From positions 620,001-684,000 of the forward strand of contig NZ_JAGGOJ010000011.1 in NCBI RefSeq assembly GCF_018614575.1: a DNA stretch of 64,000 bases, written 5' to 3'. The DNA is from Streptomyces sp. ISL-10. Lineage in GTDB: Bacteria; Actinomycetota; Actinomycetes; Streptomycetales; Streptomycetaceae. The notes beneath the pieces were generated by a model, which worked only from the letters and a program-made list of their open reading frames with translations, had not been told where the DNA came from and searched no databases. Shown here piece after piece: positions 14,905 to 24,004 of the stretch (the first letter of the stretch is position 1; each line of letters opens with the position of its first letter). Both the position numbers and the translations under genes were made by a program.

Positions 14905-15813
14905 TCAGGGCCGGCCGCCGACCAGCGTCACCGCCCTGGCCCCGGCCCGGCAGCCCTCCGCCGCGGCCGTGCGGGCGTCCGCGCCCGCCAGGCGGGCGGC
15001 GAGGAACGCGCCCGTGAACGCGTCGCCCGCGCCCGTCGTATCCACCGCCTCGGCCGCTTCGGCCGGGACGCGTGCCGTGACCCTGCCGGACTCGGCGAGC
15101 AGTGCGCCCCGTTCTCCCAGCGTCACCACCGTGAGGGGCACGACGCGGCTGAGCTTTGCGGCGGCGTCGGCGGCATCGGGCAGTCCGGTGAGCAGACGCG
15201 CCTCGTCCGCGTTGGGGAACAGGATGTCCGCGCCGTGGAGGGCCGAGAGCATGCGCTCGATGCCCAGTCCGGCGATGAAGCCGGCCGAGGCCGGGTCCAC
15301 GCTCACTGCAATGCCCCTCTCCCGTGCCGACCGCATCGCCAGCCCGGCGGCCTCCCCGCTCGTACCGGAGAACAGCAGATAGCCCGAGAGGTGCAGATGG
15401 CCGACTCCGTCCAACAGGGCCGGTGACCAGTCGCCGGGGCTCAGCCGGAGCACCGCGCCGCTGTCCGTGAGGAAGGTGCGCTCGGCTCCCTCGTCGACGA
15501 GGGCCACGACGGTGGCGGTGGGGGCCTCCGCGTCGGGCACCAGGTGCGCACGCACTCCCGCGGCCGTCAGCCGCTCGGCGTGCCACGCCATGTCCTCCTC
15601 GCCCGCGCGGGCGAGGAGCCGTACGTCGGCGCAGCCCCAACGGGCCGCCCAGCAGGCGACATTGGCCCCGGCACCGCCCGGCAGGATGCGGATGCGGGCG
15701 GCCGTGTCCGTGCCCCGCGCGAGCGGCGTGCGATGGCGTGCCACGACATCGGTGACGACGTCGCCGACGACGAGCAGCCCGGGCGAGTGGGTCCCCCTGC
15801 CGCCGCCCGTCAT
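14905..15813 (-). CDS. psuK: PfkB-family sugar kinase, probable pseudouridine kinase
   Basis: This 302-residue ribokinase-fold enzyme carries the PfkB signatures LPGGAGANVACWAARWG near residues 44-60 and DTTGAGDAF with the catalytic aspartate near 253-261. Its ATG overlaps the stop of psuG as ATGA, so the pair is co-translated. That neighbour makes pseudouridine kinase the best guess: it would phosphorylate pseudouridine to the 5'-phosphate that PsuG then splits. Substrate is inferred from context only; ribokinase or adenosine kinase would look similar. Confidence 0.8.
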   Translation of the reverse strand: MTGGGRGTHSPGLLVVGDVVTDVVARHRTPLARGTDTAARIRILPGGAGANVACWAARWGCADVRLLARAGEEDMAWHAERLTAAGVRAHLVPDAEAPTATVVALVDEGAERTFLTDSGAVLRLSPGDWSPALLDGVGHLHLSGYLLFSGTSGEAAGLAMRSARERGIAVSVDPASAGFIAGLGIERMLSALHGADILFPNADEARLLTGLPDAADAAAKLSRVVPLTVVTLGERGALLAESGRVTARVPAEAAEAVDTTGAGDAFTGAFLAARLAGADARTAAAEGCRAGARAVTLVGGRP

Positions 15814-16721
15814 GCGTAGGCCGCCGCGATGCGCGCCGCCAGACGTACGTTGCCCCGCACCGCCGCCAGGTTGGCCTCCAGTGACGCACCGTCCGTGTAG
15901 CGCATCAGCCGTTCCAGCAGGAACGGAGTGACGGCCTGCCCGGTGACTCCCTCCTCTTGGGCCTCGCGGAGCGCCCGCGCGAGCACCCGGTCGTGCAGCT
16001 CTGGGTCCAGCTGGTCCTCGGGCGGGACCGGGTTCGCCACGATCAGGGCGGAGTACGGCTCGGCCAGCAGGTCTTTGGCGTGCATGACCGCCGCGACCTC
16101 CTGGGGGGTGCCGACGGTCCAGTCGACCGGTTCGCCCGACGACGTCAGATAGAAGCCGGGAAAGCGGTCGGTCCCGTAGCCGACGATCCCCACACCGAGC
16201 GTCTCCAGGCGCTGCAGCGTGGCCGGGACGTCCAGGATCGACTTGACGCCCGCGCAGACCACGGTGAGGCCGACCTGCGCGAGCAGCCGCAGATCGGCCG
16301 ACTCGTCCTGCGTCTGCGTCCACCCGCGGTGCACACCGCCGAGCCCGCCGGTAGCGAAGACGGCGATGCCCGCTCTGTCGGCGAGGAACGCCGTGGCGGA
16401 CACCGTCGTCGCCCCGCTCGCGCCGGTCGCGAGGGCAGGGCCCAGGTCGCGATGGCCCAGCTTGCGCATGCCCGGGTCGGCCGCGACACGCTCCAACTCC
16501 GCCTTGCCCAGGCCGATGTGCGCCCGCCCGTCGAGCACGGCGATCGTGGCAGGCACGGCTCCCTCGGCCCGTACCAGCTCCTCCAGCTCATCGGCCACGG
16601 CCAGATTGCGGGGGCGGGGCAATCCGTGCGCGATGATCGTCGACTCCAGGGCGACGACGGGCGCGTCGGCGTCGAGCGCCTCCCGTACTTCTTCGGACAC
16701 CGTTATCGCGGTCTTCAGCAT
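15810..16721 (-). CDS. psuG: Pseudouridine-5'-phosphate glycosidase
   Basis: PsuG cleaves the C-C glycosidic bond of pseudouridine 5'-phosphate to uracil and ribose 5-phosphate in RNA turnover. The 303-residue protein shows the family hallmarks VVALESTIIAHGLPRP near 22-37, VPATIAVLDGRAHIGL, and the lysine-bearing VCAGVKSILDVPATLQRLETLGV near 152-175, plus the GTDRFPGFY segment. Start ATG at 16721 with GGGATGGGA upstream. It forms a two-gene operon with the PfkB kinase. Confidence 0.93.
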   Translation of the reverse strand: MLKTAITVSEEVREALDADAPVVALESTIIAHGLPRPRNLAVADELEELVRAEGAVPATIAVLDGRAHIGLGKAELERVAADPGMRKLGHRDLGPALATGASGATTVSATAFLADRAGIAVFATGGLGGVHRGWTQTQDESADLRLLAQVGLTVVCAGVKSILDVPATLQRLETLGVGIVGYGTDRFPGFYLTSSGEPVDWTVGTPQEVAAVMHAKDLLAEPYSALIVANPVPPEDQLDPELHDRVLARALREAQEEGVTGQAVTPFLLERLMRYTDGASLEANLAAVRGNVRLAARIAAAYA

Positions 16722-16769
16722 GTCCCATCCCTGGCACGGCGGCGGGCCGCCCAAACGTCGCGGGGCAGC

Positions 16770-17215
16770 CATGCGCGGCCCAGCGGGACAGGCTTCCTCC
16801 CGTCAACTACTGGGGCGGGACGTTCGCACGCGACGACAACCGCTTCTACGCGGCCGTCTCGACACACGGCCGCACGCATCTCGTGGAGGGCGACATGGGC
16901 GCATGGTCGGCGCGGGCGCTGCGGGAGAACGTCGAATGGTCCTCCCTGTCCCCGGACGGCACGCGGCTGGTCTTCAAAAAGAAGGTCCGGGACGACCCGC
17001 GCCGCCCGTGGCGTCTGCACGCCCTTGACCTGCGCACGATGCGTGAGCGCCCACTGGCGGAGACCCGCGGCGTGGACGACCAGGTCGCCTGGCTGGACGA
17101 CGAGAGGGCGGCCTATGCGCTCGCACCGGGGGACATCTGGTCGGTCCCGGCATCCGGGGCCGGCCGGCCGGCCCTGCTGGTCCGGGGGGCGACGTCACCG
17201 CCGCCGGTGAGGTGA
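16770..17215 (+). pseudogene. C-terminal remnant of a TolB-like beta-propeller protein
   Basis: The open frame contains NYWGGTFARDDNRFYAAVSTHG, then RTHLVEGDMGAWSARALREN, SLSPDGTRLVFKKKVRDDP and WRLHALDLRTMRERPL. These are PD40/TolB-type propeller blades of the kind found at the C-terminus of streptomycete membrane-anchored TolB-like proteins of about 350 residues. The N-terminal anchor and the first blades are missing. The frame enters from sequence just upstream of psuG with no plausible start; an internal ATG at 16892 has no clear ribosome site. I read it as a 5'-truncated pseudogene. Confidence 0.65.
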
Positions 17216-17495
17216 CCTGTCCCGGGCGGCCGGGTCTGCCGGGGTCGCCCACAGATGAAGCCCGGCCGTGCCTGGCGGCCCCGCGCCCGTCCGATCGGGC
17301 CGTGGGCGGCGAGGGCTCCGGGGCGGAGCCCCGGCTCCGCAGGGCGCGGCGGCCCGGCCCGAGTCCGCCCCTGTCCCACGGCAACGCACCGGCCTGGTCG
17401 CGCGGCCCCGGCTCGCGTCCACACCTGGCGCCCTTCCTGGCACCGGCCCGGCTCACGCCCGCGCGCGCCGGGGCACCTCCTGACACCGCCCCGGC
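17216..17495. other. Intergenic region between the TolB-like remnant and the MFS gene
   Basis: This stretch is extremely GC-rich, with many CCGGC and CACGCCCG motifs, and I find no gene or convincing hairpin. It may hold eroded sequence from the truncated neighbour. Confidence 0.4.
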
Positions 17496-18794
17496 TCACG
17501 CCCGCGTGCGCGCGCGCCTCACCGCCAGCGCGGCCATCGGGAGCAGCAGCACCGCGCCGATCGCGTTCAGCCAGCCGTAGCCTGCCTGGGCCACCACCAG
17601 GCCCGCCGCCGCCCCGCCCAGTCCGGCCGCCGTGTTCATCGTCAGGTCCGACAGGCCCTGGACCGCCGCCCGCGCCGGCTGCGGCACGGAGTCCGTCAGG
17701 AGCGTGGATCCGGCCACCAGGCCCGCCGACCAGCCGAGGCCCAGCAGGAACAGGCCGGCCGCCGTCCGGCCGTGGCTCGGGCCCGCCGTGCCGGCGAGCA
17801 GCGCCGCTGTGCTGAGCAGGCCGGCCGCCAGGCCGATCACGGCCAGTCGGCCGATACGGTCGGCCAGCCAGCCCATCACCGGCGAGAACGCGTACATGCC
17901 CGCGATATGGCCGCTGATCACCAGGCCGATCAGCTGGATCCCGGCACCGTGGTGGCTCAGCGCGACCGGGGTCATCGACATGATCGACACCATCGCGGTG
18001 TGCGACACGGCGACCGTCACGAGGGCCAGCTGCGCCATGGGGGAGTCGCGTACGGCCCGTACCCCCGCACGCAGCGAACGGCCCTCGGGGGAGCGGTCGC
18101 CCGGGGACAGCGCACGGGCTGTCAGCAGCGGGTCGGGCCGCAACATGACCAGCACGAGCACCGCCGAGACGAGGAAGACGCCCGCCGCCCAGAGGAACGG
18201 ACCCGCGGCCGCCGGAATGCCGATGCCGGACACACTGCGTCCGGCGGGTGAGGCGATGTTCGGGCCGAGCACCGCCCCGATCGTCGTCGCCCACACCACC
18301 GTGGAGATCGCCCGCCCGCGCCGCTCCGGTTCGGCCAGATCGGCCGCGGCGAACCGGGCCTGGAGATTCGCCGAGGAGGCCGCGCCGAAGCCGGCCATGC
18401 CGAGCAGCAGGAGCGGGAAGTTGTCGACGACGGCGGCCACCACGACCACGCCCGCGCCCAGTGCCCCGATGAGGTACGCCAGGACCAGACCCGGCCGCCG
18501 TCCTCGGGCGGTCATCAGCGCGGCCAGCGGCATCGAGAGCAGCGCGGTCCCGGCCACGGTCGCGGTCGGCGCGAGCCCGGACAGGGCCTCTGTGCCGCTG
18601 ACATCCTGCGCCAGTACCGCGGCCAGCGCGATACCGGTGGCGACGCCCAGGCCGCCCAGGATCTGGCTCGCGATCAGCACGGCGTTGATACGGCGCCGCA
18701 GCGCCGGGAGCTCGGCGGCCCCGATGCCAGGGGCCTTGGATATGTCAGGAGCGTCAGGGCTGATGGTCACTTGGCGCAGTGTGCCAGCGGCCAC
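17496..18794 (-). CDS. Major facilitator superfamily transporter
   Basis: This 432-residue protein has about 12 hydrophobic helices. It has an MFS loop-2/3 type segment (ALMTARGRRPGLVLAYLIGALGAG) near 90-112 and the second-half equivalent GWLADRIGRLAVIGLAAGLL near 307-326. The family exports drugs or metabolites by proton antiport; the substrate cannot be told from sequence. Start GTG at 18794, but a GTG at 18770 (protein starting VTISPDAPD) is an equally good choice. Neighbouring genes suggest no pathway. Confidence 0.85.
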   Translation of the reverse strand: MAAGTLRQVTISPDAPDISKAPGIGAAELPALRRRINAVLIASQILGGLGVATGIALAAVLAQDVSGTEALSGLAPTATVAGTALLSMPLAALMTARGRRPGLVLAYLIGALGAGVVVVAAVVDNFPLLLLGMAGFGAASSANLQARFAAADLAEPERRGRAISTVVWATTIGAVLGPNIASPAGRSVSGIGIPAAAGPFLWAAGVFLVSAVLVLVMLRPDPLLTARALSPGDRSPEGRSLRAGVRAVRDSPMAQLALVTVAVSHTAMVSIMSMTPVALSHHGAGIQLIGLVISGHIAGMYAFSPVMGWLADRIGRLAVIGLAAGLLSTAALLAGTAGPSHGRTAAGLFLLGLGWSAGLVAGSTLLTDSVPQPARAAVQGLSDLTMNTAAGLGGAAAGLVVAQAGYGWLNAIGAVLLLPMAALAVRRARTRA

Positions 18795-18954
18795 GCCCGG
18801 ACGAAACCGTGTATTCCAAGGGCGTCCGCGCCGGGGTGTCGGGGCGGACGCCCAGCCCGAGCGACCGACCGTGCTGGCTGGGGGACCGCGCGGCCGTGCC
18901 GGGTGCGGACGACGGCCCCGAGCGACCGCGCGGCCATGCCGGCTGCGGACCGTG

Positions 18955-19500
18955 TCAGAACAGCGGCTCCGGCAGCACGCCCTCCAGTGCGAGCAGCCTG
19001 CGCTTGGTCTCCAGGCCCCCGCCGAAGCCGCCGAGACCTCCGCCCGTCTCCACTACCCGGTGGCACGGCACCACGACCGGCAGCGGATTGGAGCCCATCG
19101 CCGCCCCGACCGCCTGGGCAGCACCCGGCTGGCCGACCCGCGCCGCGAGGTCCCCGTAGCCGACGACCGTCCCGTACGGCGCGGCGGCGAGCAGCTCGCG
19201 CAGCACCTGGCGGTTGAATCCCGCCGACAGCGACCAGTCCAGCGGCAGGTCGAACTCCCGCAGACCACCCTCGAAGTACGCCCGCAGCTGGCGTATCGGC
19301 TCGGCGAGCCGACCGGTCGCCGTCTCGACCGGTCCGGCCCCGAGACGGTCCGCCAACTGCTTCAGCGCCCGGTCCCGCACTGCGGGCCGGGCATGGAACA
19401 CCACGCTCACGAGACCGTCGGCGGTCGCCGCGAGCAACAGCGGCCCGATGCCCGTGGCGACGACGCTCCACTCGAAGGTGTTCCTGCCGGTGGTCTTCAT
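18955..19500 (-). CDS. ogt: Methylated-DNA-protein-cysteine S-methyltransferase
   Basis: This suicide repair enzyme transfers the alkyl group from O6-alkylguanine to its own cysteine. The 181-residue protein has the active site PCHRVV near residues 143-148, the arginine-finger/helix-turn-helix region YGDLAARVGQPGAAQAVGAAMGSNPLP before it, and the closing GGFGGGLETKRRLLALEG. The ATG lies 7 nt after a TACGGT -10 box that belongs to a damage-type promoter, so the mRNA should be leaderless and damage-inducible. The neighbours have no obvious link. Confidence 0.95.
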   Translation of the reverse strand: MKTTGRNTFEWSVVATGIGPLLLAATADGLVSVVFHARPAVRDRALKQLADRLGAGPVETATGRLAEPIRQLRAYFEGGLREFDLPLDWSLSAGFNRQVLRELLAAAPYGTVVGYGDLAARVGQPGAAQAVGAAMGSNPLPVVVPCHRVVETGGGLGGFGGGLETKRRLLALEGVLPEPLF

Positions 19501-19507
19501 ACGGACC

Positions 19508-19530
19508 ACCGTACGGCCGGGCACCGACAT
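19508..19530 (-). promoter_or_regulatory. RecA-NDp/PafBC-type promoter of the alkyltransferase gene
   Basis: Reading leftward: ATGTCGGTG (19530-19522), exactly 8 nt, then TACGGT (19513-19508), then 7 nt to the ATG. This fits tTGTCRgtg-N8-TAnnnT at every position except the first, and predicts a leaderless transcript. Confidence 0.7.
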
Positions 19531-19559
19531 CGAGGCCGGGCCCGGTGCCGAAGCGGCCC

Positions 19560-20438
19560 TCAGCCGACCGCGTCCCGGACGACGTCGGGGTTGTTGGTGA
19601 TGATCCCGTCCACCCCGAAGGCGTCCACGCGCACGGCGCCGGCCGCCTCGTTCACGGTCCAGGTGTTGACCCGCAGAGGCTTGCCGTGCGCGCCCTTGAG
19701 CGCGTGGACGGCCGCGACGTACTCGGCGGTGAGGGAGGTGTGCGTGGGGTTGATCTGGTCGGTGAACGCCGCGTACGCCGGCAGATCGGCGACCGCCGGC
19801 GTACCGAGGAAGCCGGTGGTGACGTCGGGCCGCCGCTGGTGCACGGCCCTCACGCTGTCCGCGCCGAAGCTCTGGATGACGAGCCGGCCCGCCACGTGCC
19901 GGCGGTCCAGCCAGCCCTCCGCGCCCAGCACCCGGAGTGTGTCCAGCTCGATGCCGGGGTACAGCTCGGGCTTCTTGATCTCCAGAAGGAGTTTCTGGTT
20001 GTTGGCGTCGACGCGGTTCAGGTACTGCTTCAGCGTGGGCACCCGCGCTCCCGCCCACGTGGCGCCGCGCCAGCTGCCCGCGTCGAGGCGGGCGATCTCG
20101 GCGGCGGTGAAGTCCTTCACCTTCCACGGGGCGCGGTCGGGGAAGAGCTGCTCCACGTCGGTGGTCCGGGCGAGTGAATCGTCGTGCACGACGACCAGTT
20201 CGCCGTCCTTGGTGCGCTGGACGTCGTTCTCGACCCACACGAATCCCATGCTGTCCGCGAGATCGACCGCCGCGAGGGTGTTCTCGGGGGCGTAGGCGGA
20301 GGCACCGCGGTGGGCGATCACGAGGGGTTCGTCGTGCTGCGCGGCGGCTTCGGGCGTGGCCGAGGCCGAGCCGGGAGCCAGGAACGCGGCGATTCCGAGT
20401 GCGGTCGCGGCCAGGGCTGTGACGGGGCGTGCGTGCAC
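19560..20438 (-). CDS. Secreted glycerophosphodiester phosphodiesterase
   Basis: GDPD enzymes hydrolyse deacylated phospholipids to glycerol 3-phosphate and an alcohol. The 292-residue protein has a signal peptide (to about residue 28, ending GSASA), then the signature HRGASAYAPENTLAA near 44-58, the metal ligands VENDVQRTKDGELVVVHD near 69-86, and a late NTWTVNE motif near 258. It therefore acts outside the cell and may help scavenge phosphate. GTG start with GAGGAAAT 8 nt upstream. No PhoP box could be confirmed. Confidence 0.93.
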   Translation of the reverse strand: MHARPVTALAATALGIAAFLAPGSASATPEAAAQHDEPLVIAHRGASAYAPENTLAAVDLADSMGFVWVENDVQRTKDGELVVVHDDSLARTTDVEQLFPDRAPWKVKDFTAAEIARLDAGSWRGATWAGARVPTLKQYLNRVDANNQKLLLEIKKPELYPGIELDTLRVLGAEGWLDRRHVAGRLVIQSFGADSVRAVHQRRPDVTTGFLGTPAVADLPAYAAFTDQINPTHTSLTAEYVAAVHALKGAHGKPLRVNTWTVNEAAGAVRVDAFGVDGIITNNPDVVRDAVG

Positions 20439-20588
20439 AGGATTTCCTCACGTCGTCGGGTCACGGACGGGCCGAGAGTGACAGTTGTCGGTCAACGCGG
20501 GACAGGCGAAGTATGGCCACAGCGTGAACGGATCCGCCCGCCGGAGACCGCACTCCGCGCGGATGTCGACAAATCGCCGCCCCGGCGT

Positions 20589-20616
20589 TTGCTTCCCGTT
20601 CCCTTGGCCGTACTCT
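20589..20616 (+). promoter_or_regulatory. Candidate promoter of the MHYT gene
   Basis: TTGCTT (20589-20594), 16 nt, then TACTCT (20611-20616), a reasonable HrdB-type match. It would give a leader of about 85 nt. Confidence 0.4.
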
Positions 20617-20708
20617 CGCCCACAACCGGACGTTCCCTGTCGATCGCGGGGGTCACAGGGGAACGTCGGGCGCGGGCGCAGGGGATCACGCGGTTGAAGG
20701 GCCAGGGG

Positions 20709-21608
20709 ATGCAGGGCACGGTGGACGGTTTCGGCTACGGCCTCGTCACCCCGGTGGCGGCCTATCTCATGGCATGCCTGGGCGGCGCCCTGGGCCTGCG
20801 CTGCACCACGCGGTCCGTGCGCGACAACGGCCGCTTCAAGGCCGGCTGGCTCGCGCTCGGCGCCACGGCCATCGGCTCCGGGATCTGGACGATGCACTTC
20901 ATCGCGATGATGGGGTTCACCGTCGAGGAGGTTCCGATCAGCTACGACAGGCCGACGACCTACGCGAGCCTGGCGGTGGCAGTCGTCATGGTCGGCATCG
21001 GGATATTCGTCGTCGGCCACCGCGGCACATCCGTGATGGTGCTCGTCACCGGCGGAACGCTCACCGGGCTCGGCATCGCCTCCATGCACTATCTGGGCAT
21101 GGCCGGAATGCGACTGCAGGGCACCCTCGAATACGACACCCTCACCGTGGCGCTCTCCGCGGTGATCGCCGTCGTCGCGGCGACCGCAGCGCTGTGGGCG
21201 GCGGTGTCCGTGCACGGCTTCCTGGCCAGTCTCGGCGCCAGCCTCATGATGGGCTTCGCCGTGAGCGGCATGCACTACGTCGGGATGGCGGCCGTGAGCG
21301 TCCATCTGCACCCGGTGATCGACCTGGCGGCCGCGGGTGAGTCTCCGGCCGGCCTCCTCACGCCCATCCTCGTCGGTCCCGCCGTCTTCCTGCTGCTCGC
21401 CGCTGTCGTAGTGATGTTCGACCCGCTGCTCGTGCTGGGCGAACCGGAACGGGGGTGGAGCGCCCGCGACGGGGGCCGGCGCACGGGAGTCCCGGCCGGC
21501 CGCGGGACGGTGCCGAGCCGTCGCCCGGCCGCCTGGGCCGCCGACCGCGACCGGGCTCGTGACCGCGACCGCCGCCGACGTCTCACGGGGCGTGCCGACG
21601 GCCGCTGA
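20709..21608 (+). CDS. MHYT-domain membrane sensor protein
   Basis: This 299-residue protein has seven predicted helices and the three diagnostic MHYT repeats: MHFIAMMGF near 62-70, MHYLGMAGM near 127-135 and MHYVGMAAV near 190-198. The domain is proposed to bind copper and sense diatomic gases. There is no GGDEF, EAL or kinase output domain; only a basic, arginine-rich cytoplasmic tail (about 245-299) follows, so any signalling must use a partner. ATG at 20709 with AAGGGCCAGGGG as ribosome site. It is divergent from the phosphodiesterase. Confidence 0.9.
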   Translation: MQGTVDGFGYGLVTPVAAYLMACLGGALGLRCTTRSVRDNGRFKAGWLALGATAIGSGIWTMHFIAMMGFTVEEVPISYDRPTTYASLAVAVVMVGIGIFVVGHRGTSVMVLVTGGTLTGLGIASMHYLGMAGMRLQGTLEYDTLTVALSAVIAVVAATAALWAAVSVHGFLASLGASLMMGFAVSGMHYVGMAAVSVHLHPVIDLAAAGESPAGLLTPILVGPAVFLLLAAVVVMFDPLLVLGEPERGWSARDGGRRTGVPAGRGTVPSRRPAAWAADRDRARDRDRRRRLTGRADGR

Positions 21609-21721
21609 GCACCGTTCCAGGGGGCGTGGCGACCCAGCACGGCGGGAAAGCTGCTGGTCGGAACGGGTCCGGCCGGCGATCGGGACCTGGCGGACCGGGG
21701 ATCCGGGCGGTTCACGCCCGG

Positions 21722-21744
21722 CTGTCAGTGGTGGGTCGTACGGT
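21722..21744 (+). promoter_or_regulatory. RecA-NDp/PafBC-type promoter of uvrB
   Basis: CTGTCAGTG (21722-21730), exactly 8 nt, then TACGGT (21739-21744), then 7 nt to the uvrB ATG. Apart from the first base it matches the mycobacterial consensus tTGTCRgtg-N8-TAnnnT fully. A leaderless mRNA is predicted. Confidence 0.75.
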
Positions 21745-21751
21745 GGATTCC

Positions 21752-23872
21752 ATGCGGCCCGTTTCCAAGATCGAACGTACGGTGGCGCCTTTCGAGGTCG
21801 TCAGCCCCTACCAGCCCAGCGGCGACCAGCCGACGGCCATCGCCGACCTGGAGCGGCGTATCCGCGCTGGCGAGAAGGACGTGGTCCTGCTCGGCGCGAC
21901 GGGCACCGGCAAGTCGGCGACCACCGCCTGGATGATCGAGAAGCTTCAGCGCCCCACCCTGGTGATGGCGCCGAACAAGACTCTGGCCGCCCAGCTGGCG
22001 AACGAATTCCGCGAGCTCCTGCCGAACAACGCGGTGGAGTACTTCGTCTCGTACTACGACTACTACCAGCCCGAGGCGTACGTCCCGCAGTCGGACACCT
22101 ACATCGAGAAGGACTCCTCGATCAACGAGGAGGTCGAGCGCCTGCGCCACTCGGCGACGAACTCACTGCTCACCCGCCGTGACGTGGTCGTCGTCGCCTC
22201 CGTGTCCTGCATCTACGGCCTCGGCACGCCGCAGGAGTACGTGGACCGCATGGTCCAGCTCAAGGTCGGCGACGAGATCGACCGGGACCAGCTGCTGCGC
22301 CGCTTCGTCGACATCCAGTACACGCGCAACGACATGGCCTTCCAGCGCGGCACCTTCCGGGTGCGCGGCGACACCATCGAGATCTTCCCGGTCTACGAGG
22401 AGCTCGCCGTCCGCATCGAGATGTTCGGCGACGAGATCGAGGCCCTGTCCACCCTCCACCCCCTGACCGGCGAGATCCTCACCGAGGACCAGTCGCTGTA
22501 CGTCTTCCCCGCCAGTCACTACGTGGCCGGCCCCGAGCGCATGGAGAAGGCGGTCAACGGGATCGAGGCCGAGCTGGAGCAGCGCCTCGCGGAGCTCGAC
22601 AGGCAGGGAAAGCTGCTGGAGTCGCAGCGGCTGCGCATGCGCACGACGTACGACATCGAGATGATGCGCCAGATCGGCTCCTGCTCGGGCATCGAGAACT
22701 ACTCGATGCACTTCGACGACCGCGAGCCCGGATCCCCGCCGAACACCCTCCTCGACTACTTCCCCGAGGACTTCCTGCTCGTCATCGACGAGTCGCATGT
22801 GACGGTCCCGCAGATCGGGGCGATGTACGAGGGCGATGCCTCCCGCAAGCGCACGCTGGTGGACCACGGCTTCCGGCTGCCGTCCGCGCTCGACAACCGC
22901 CCGCTGAAGTGGGAGGAGTTCAAGGAGCGGATCGGCCAGACCGTCTACCTGTCCGCCACTCCCGGCACCTACGAGCTCTCGCGCGGCGACGGCTTCGTGG
23001 AGCAGATCATCCGCCCGACCGGTCTCGTCGACCCGGAGGTCGTCGTCAAGCCCACCGAGGGCCAGATCGACGACCTGGTGCACGAGATCCGGCTGCGCAC
23101 GGAGAAGGACGAGAGGGTCCTCGTCACCACGCTCACCAAGAAGATGGCCGAGGACCTCACCGACTACTTCCTCGAGCTGGGCATCCAGGTCCGTTACCTC
23201 CACAGCGACGTCGACACCCTGCGCCGCGTCGAGCTGTTGCGCGAACTGCGCGCGGGCGAGTACGACGTCCTCGTCGGCATCAACCTCCTGCGCGAAGGCC
23301 TCGACCTCCCCGAAGTGTCGCTGGTGGCGATCCTGGACGCCGACAAGGAGGGATTCCTGCGCTCCGGGACCTCCCTGATCCAGACCATCGGCCGCGCGGC
23401 GCGCAATGTCTCCGGCCAGGTCCATATGTACGCGGACAAGATCACGGCCGCGATGGAGAAGGCCATCGAGGAGACCAACCGCCGCCGCGAGAAGCAGATC
23501 GCGTACAACACGGAGAGGGGCATCGATCCGCAGCCGCTCCGCAAAAAGATCAACGACATCGTCGCGACCATCGCGCGCGAGGAGGTCGACACCGAGCAGC
23601 TGCTCGGCACCGGCTACCGCCAGGCGAAGGCCGAGAAGGCGGGCAGGGCCGCCAAGGCCCCGGTCCCGGCTCTCGGCACGTCGGGCGGCAGGAAGGGCGA
23701 GGTGCTCAGCGACCGTCCCGCGGAAGAACTGGCCGGAATCATCGAGGAGATGACCGAGCGGATGCGGGCCGCCGCGGCAGAGCTGCAGTTCGAGGTGGCT
23801 GCACGACTGCGCGATGAGGTGAGCGAGTTGAAGAAGGAGCTCCGCCAGATGAAGGAGGCGGGTCTCGCGTGA
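21752..23872 (+). CDS. uvrB: Excinuclease ABC subunit B
   Basis: UvrB verifies DNA damage after UvrA and positions UvrC for incision in nucleotide excision repair. The 706-residue protein has Walker A GATGTGKS near 48-55, the damage-probing beta-hairpin with YYDYYQPEAYVP near 98-110, helicase motifs (VIDESHVTVPQ near 345, the motif VI arginines in TIGRAARN near 546), and a C-terminal UVR motif (about 660-700) that binds UvrC. The ATG at 21752 is chosen because it lies 7 nt after a damage-type -10 box and the protein then starts as the family does. Confidence 0.98.
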   Translation: MRPVSKIERTVAPFEVVSPYQPSGDQPTAIADLERRIRAGEKDVVLLGATGTGKSATTAWMIEKLQRPTLVMAPNKTLAAQLANEFRELLPNNAVEYFVSYYDYYQPEAYVPQSDTYIEKDSSINEEVERLRHSATNSLLTRRDVVVVASVSCIYGLGTPQEYVDRMVQLKVGDEIDRDQLLRRFVDIQYTRNDMAFQRGTFRVRGDTIEIFPVYEELAVRIEMFGDEIEALSTLHPLTGEILTEDQSLYVFPASHYVAGPERMEKAVNGIEAELEQRLAELDRQGKLLESQRLRMRTTYDIEMMRQIGSCSGIENYSMHFDDREPGSPPNTLLDYFPEDFLLVIDESHVTVPQIGAMYEGDASRKRTLVDHGFRLPSALDNRPLKWEEFKERIGQTVYLSATPGTYELSRGDGFVEQIIRPTGLVDPEVVVKPTEGQIDDLVHEIRLRTEKDERVLVTTLTKKMAEDLTDYFLELGIQVRYLHSDVDTLRRVELLRELRAGEYDVLVGINLLREGLDLPEVSLVAILDADKEGFLRSGTSLIQTIGRAARNVSGQVHMYADKITAAMEKAIEETNRRREKQIAYNTERGIDPQPLRKKINDIVATIAREEVDTEQLLGTGYRQAKAEKAGRAAKAPVPALGTSGGRKGEVLSDRPAEELAGIIEEMTERMRAAAAELQFEVAARLRDEVSELKKELRQMKEAGLA

Positions 23873-24004
23873 AGCAGCCGGGGACGCTGTGTTGCAAGAC
23901 CGACACAAAATCGGGCGGACGGTCCTGCTCCGCCGTCATGACTGCGTAGGGTGCAGGTCAACCGCACATTTGGGCGGTGGCAATTCTCAAGAAGGGGACA
24001 GCGC

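Noticed and set aside
21752..21790. LexA-type SOS boxes (CGAAC-N4-GTTCG) at uvrB, uvrA or uvrC
   Set aside because: CGAACGTACG inside uvrB lacks the second half-site, and I saw no full box near the other uvr starts.
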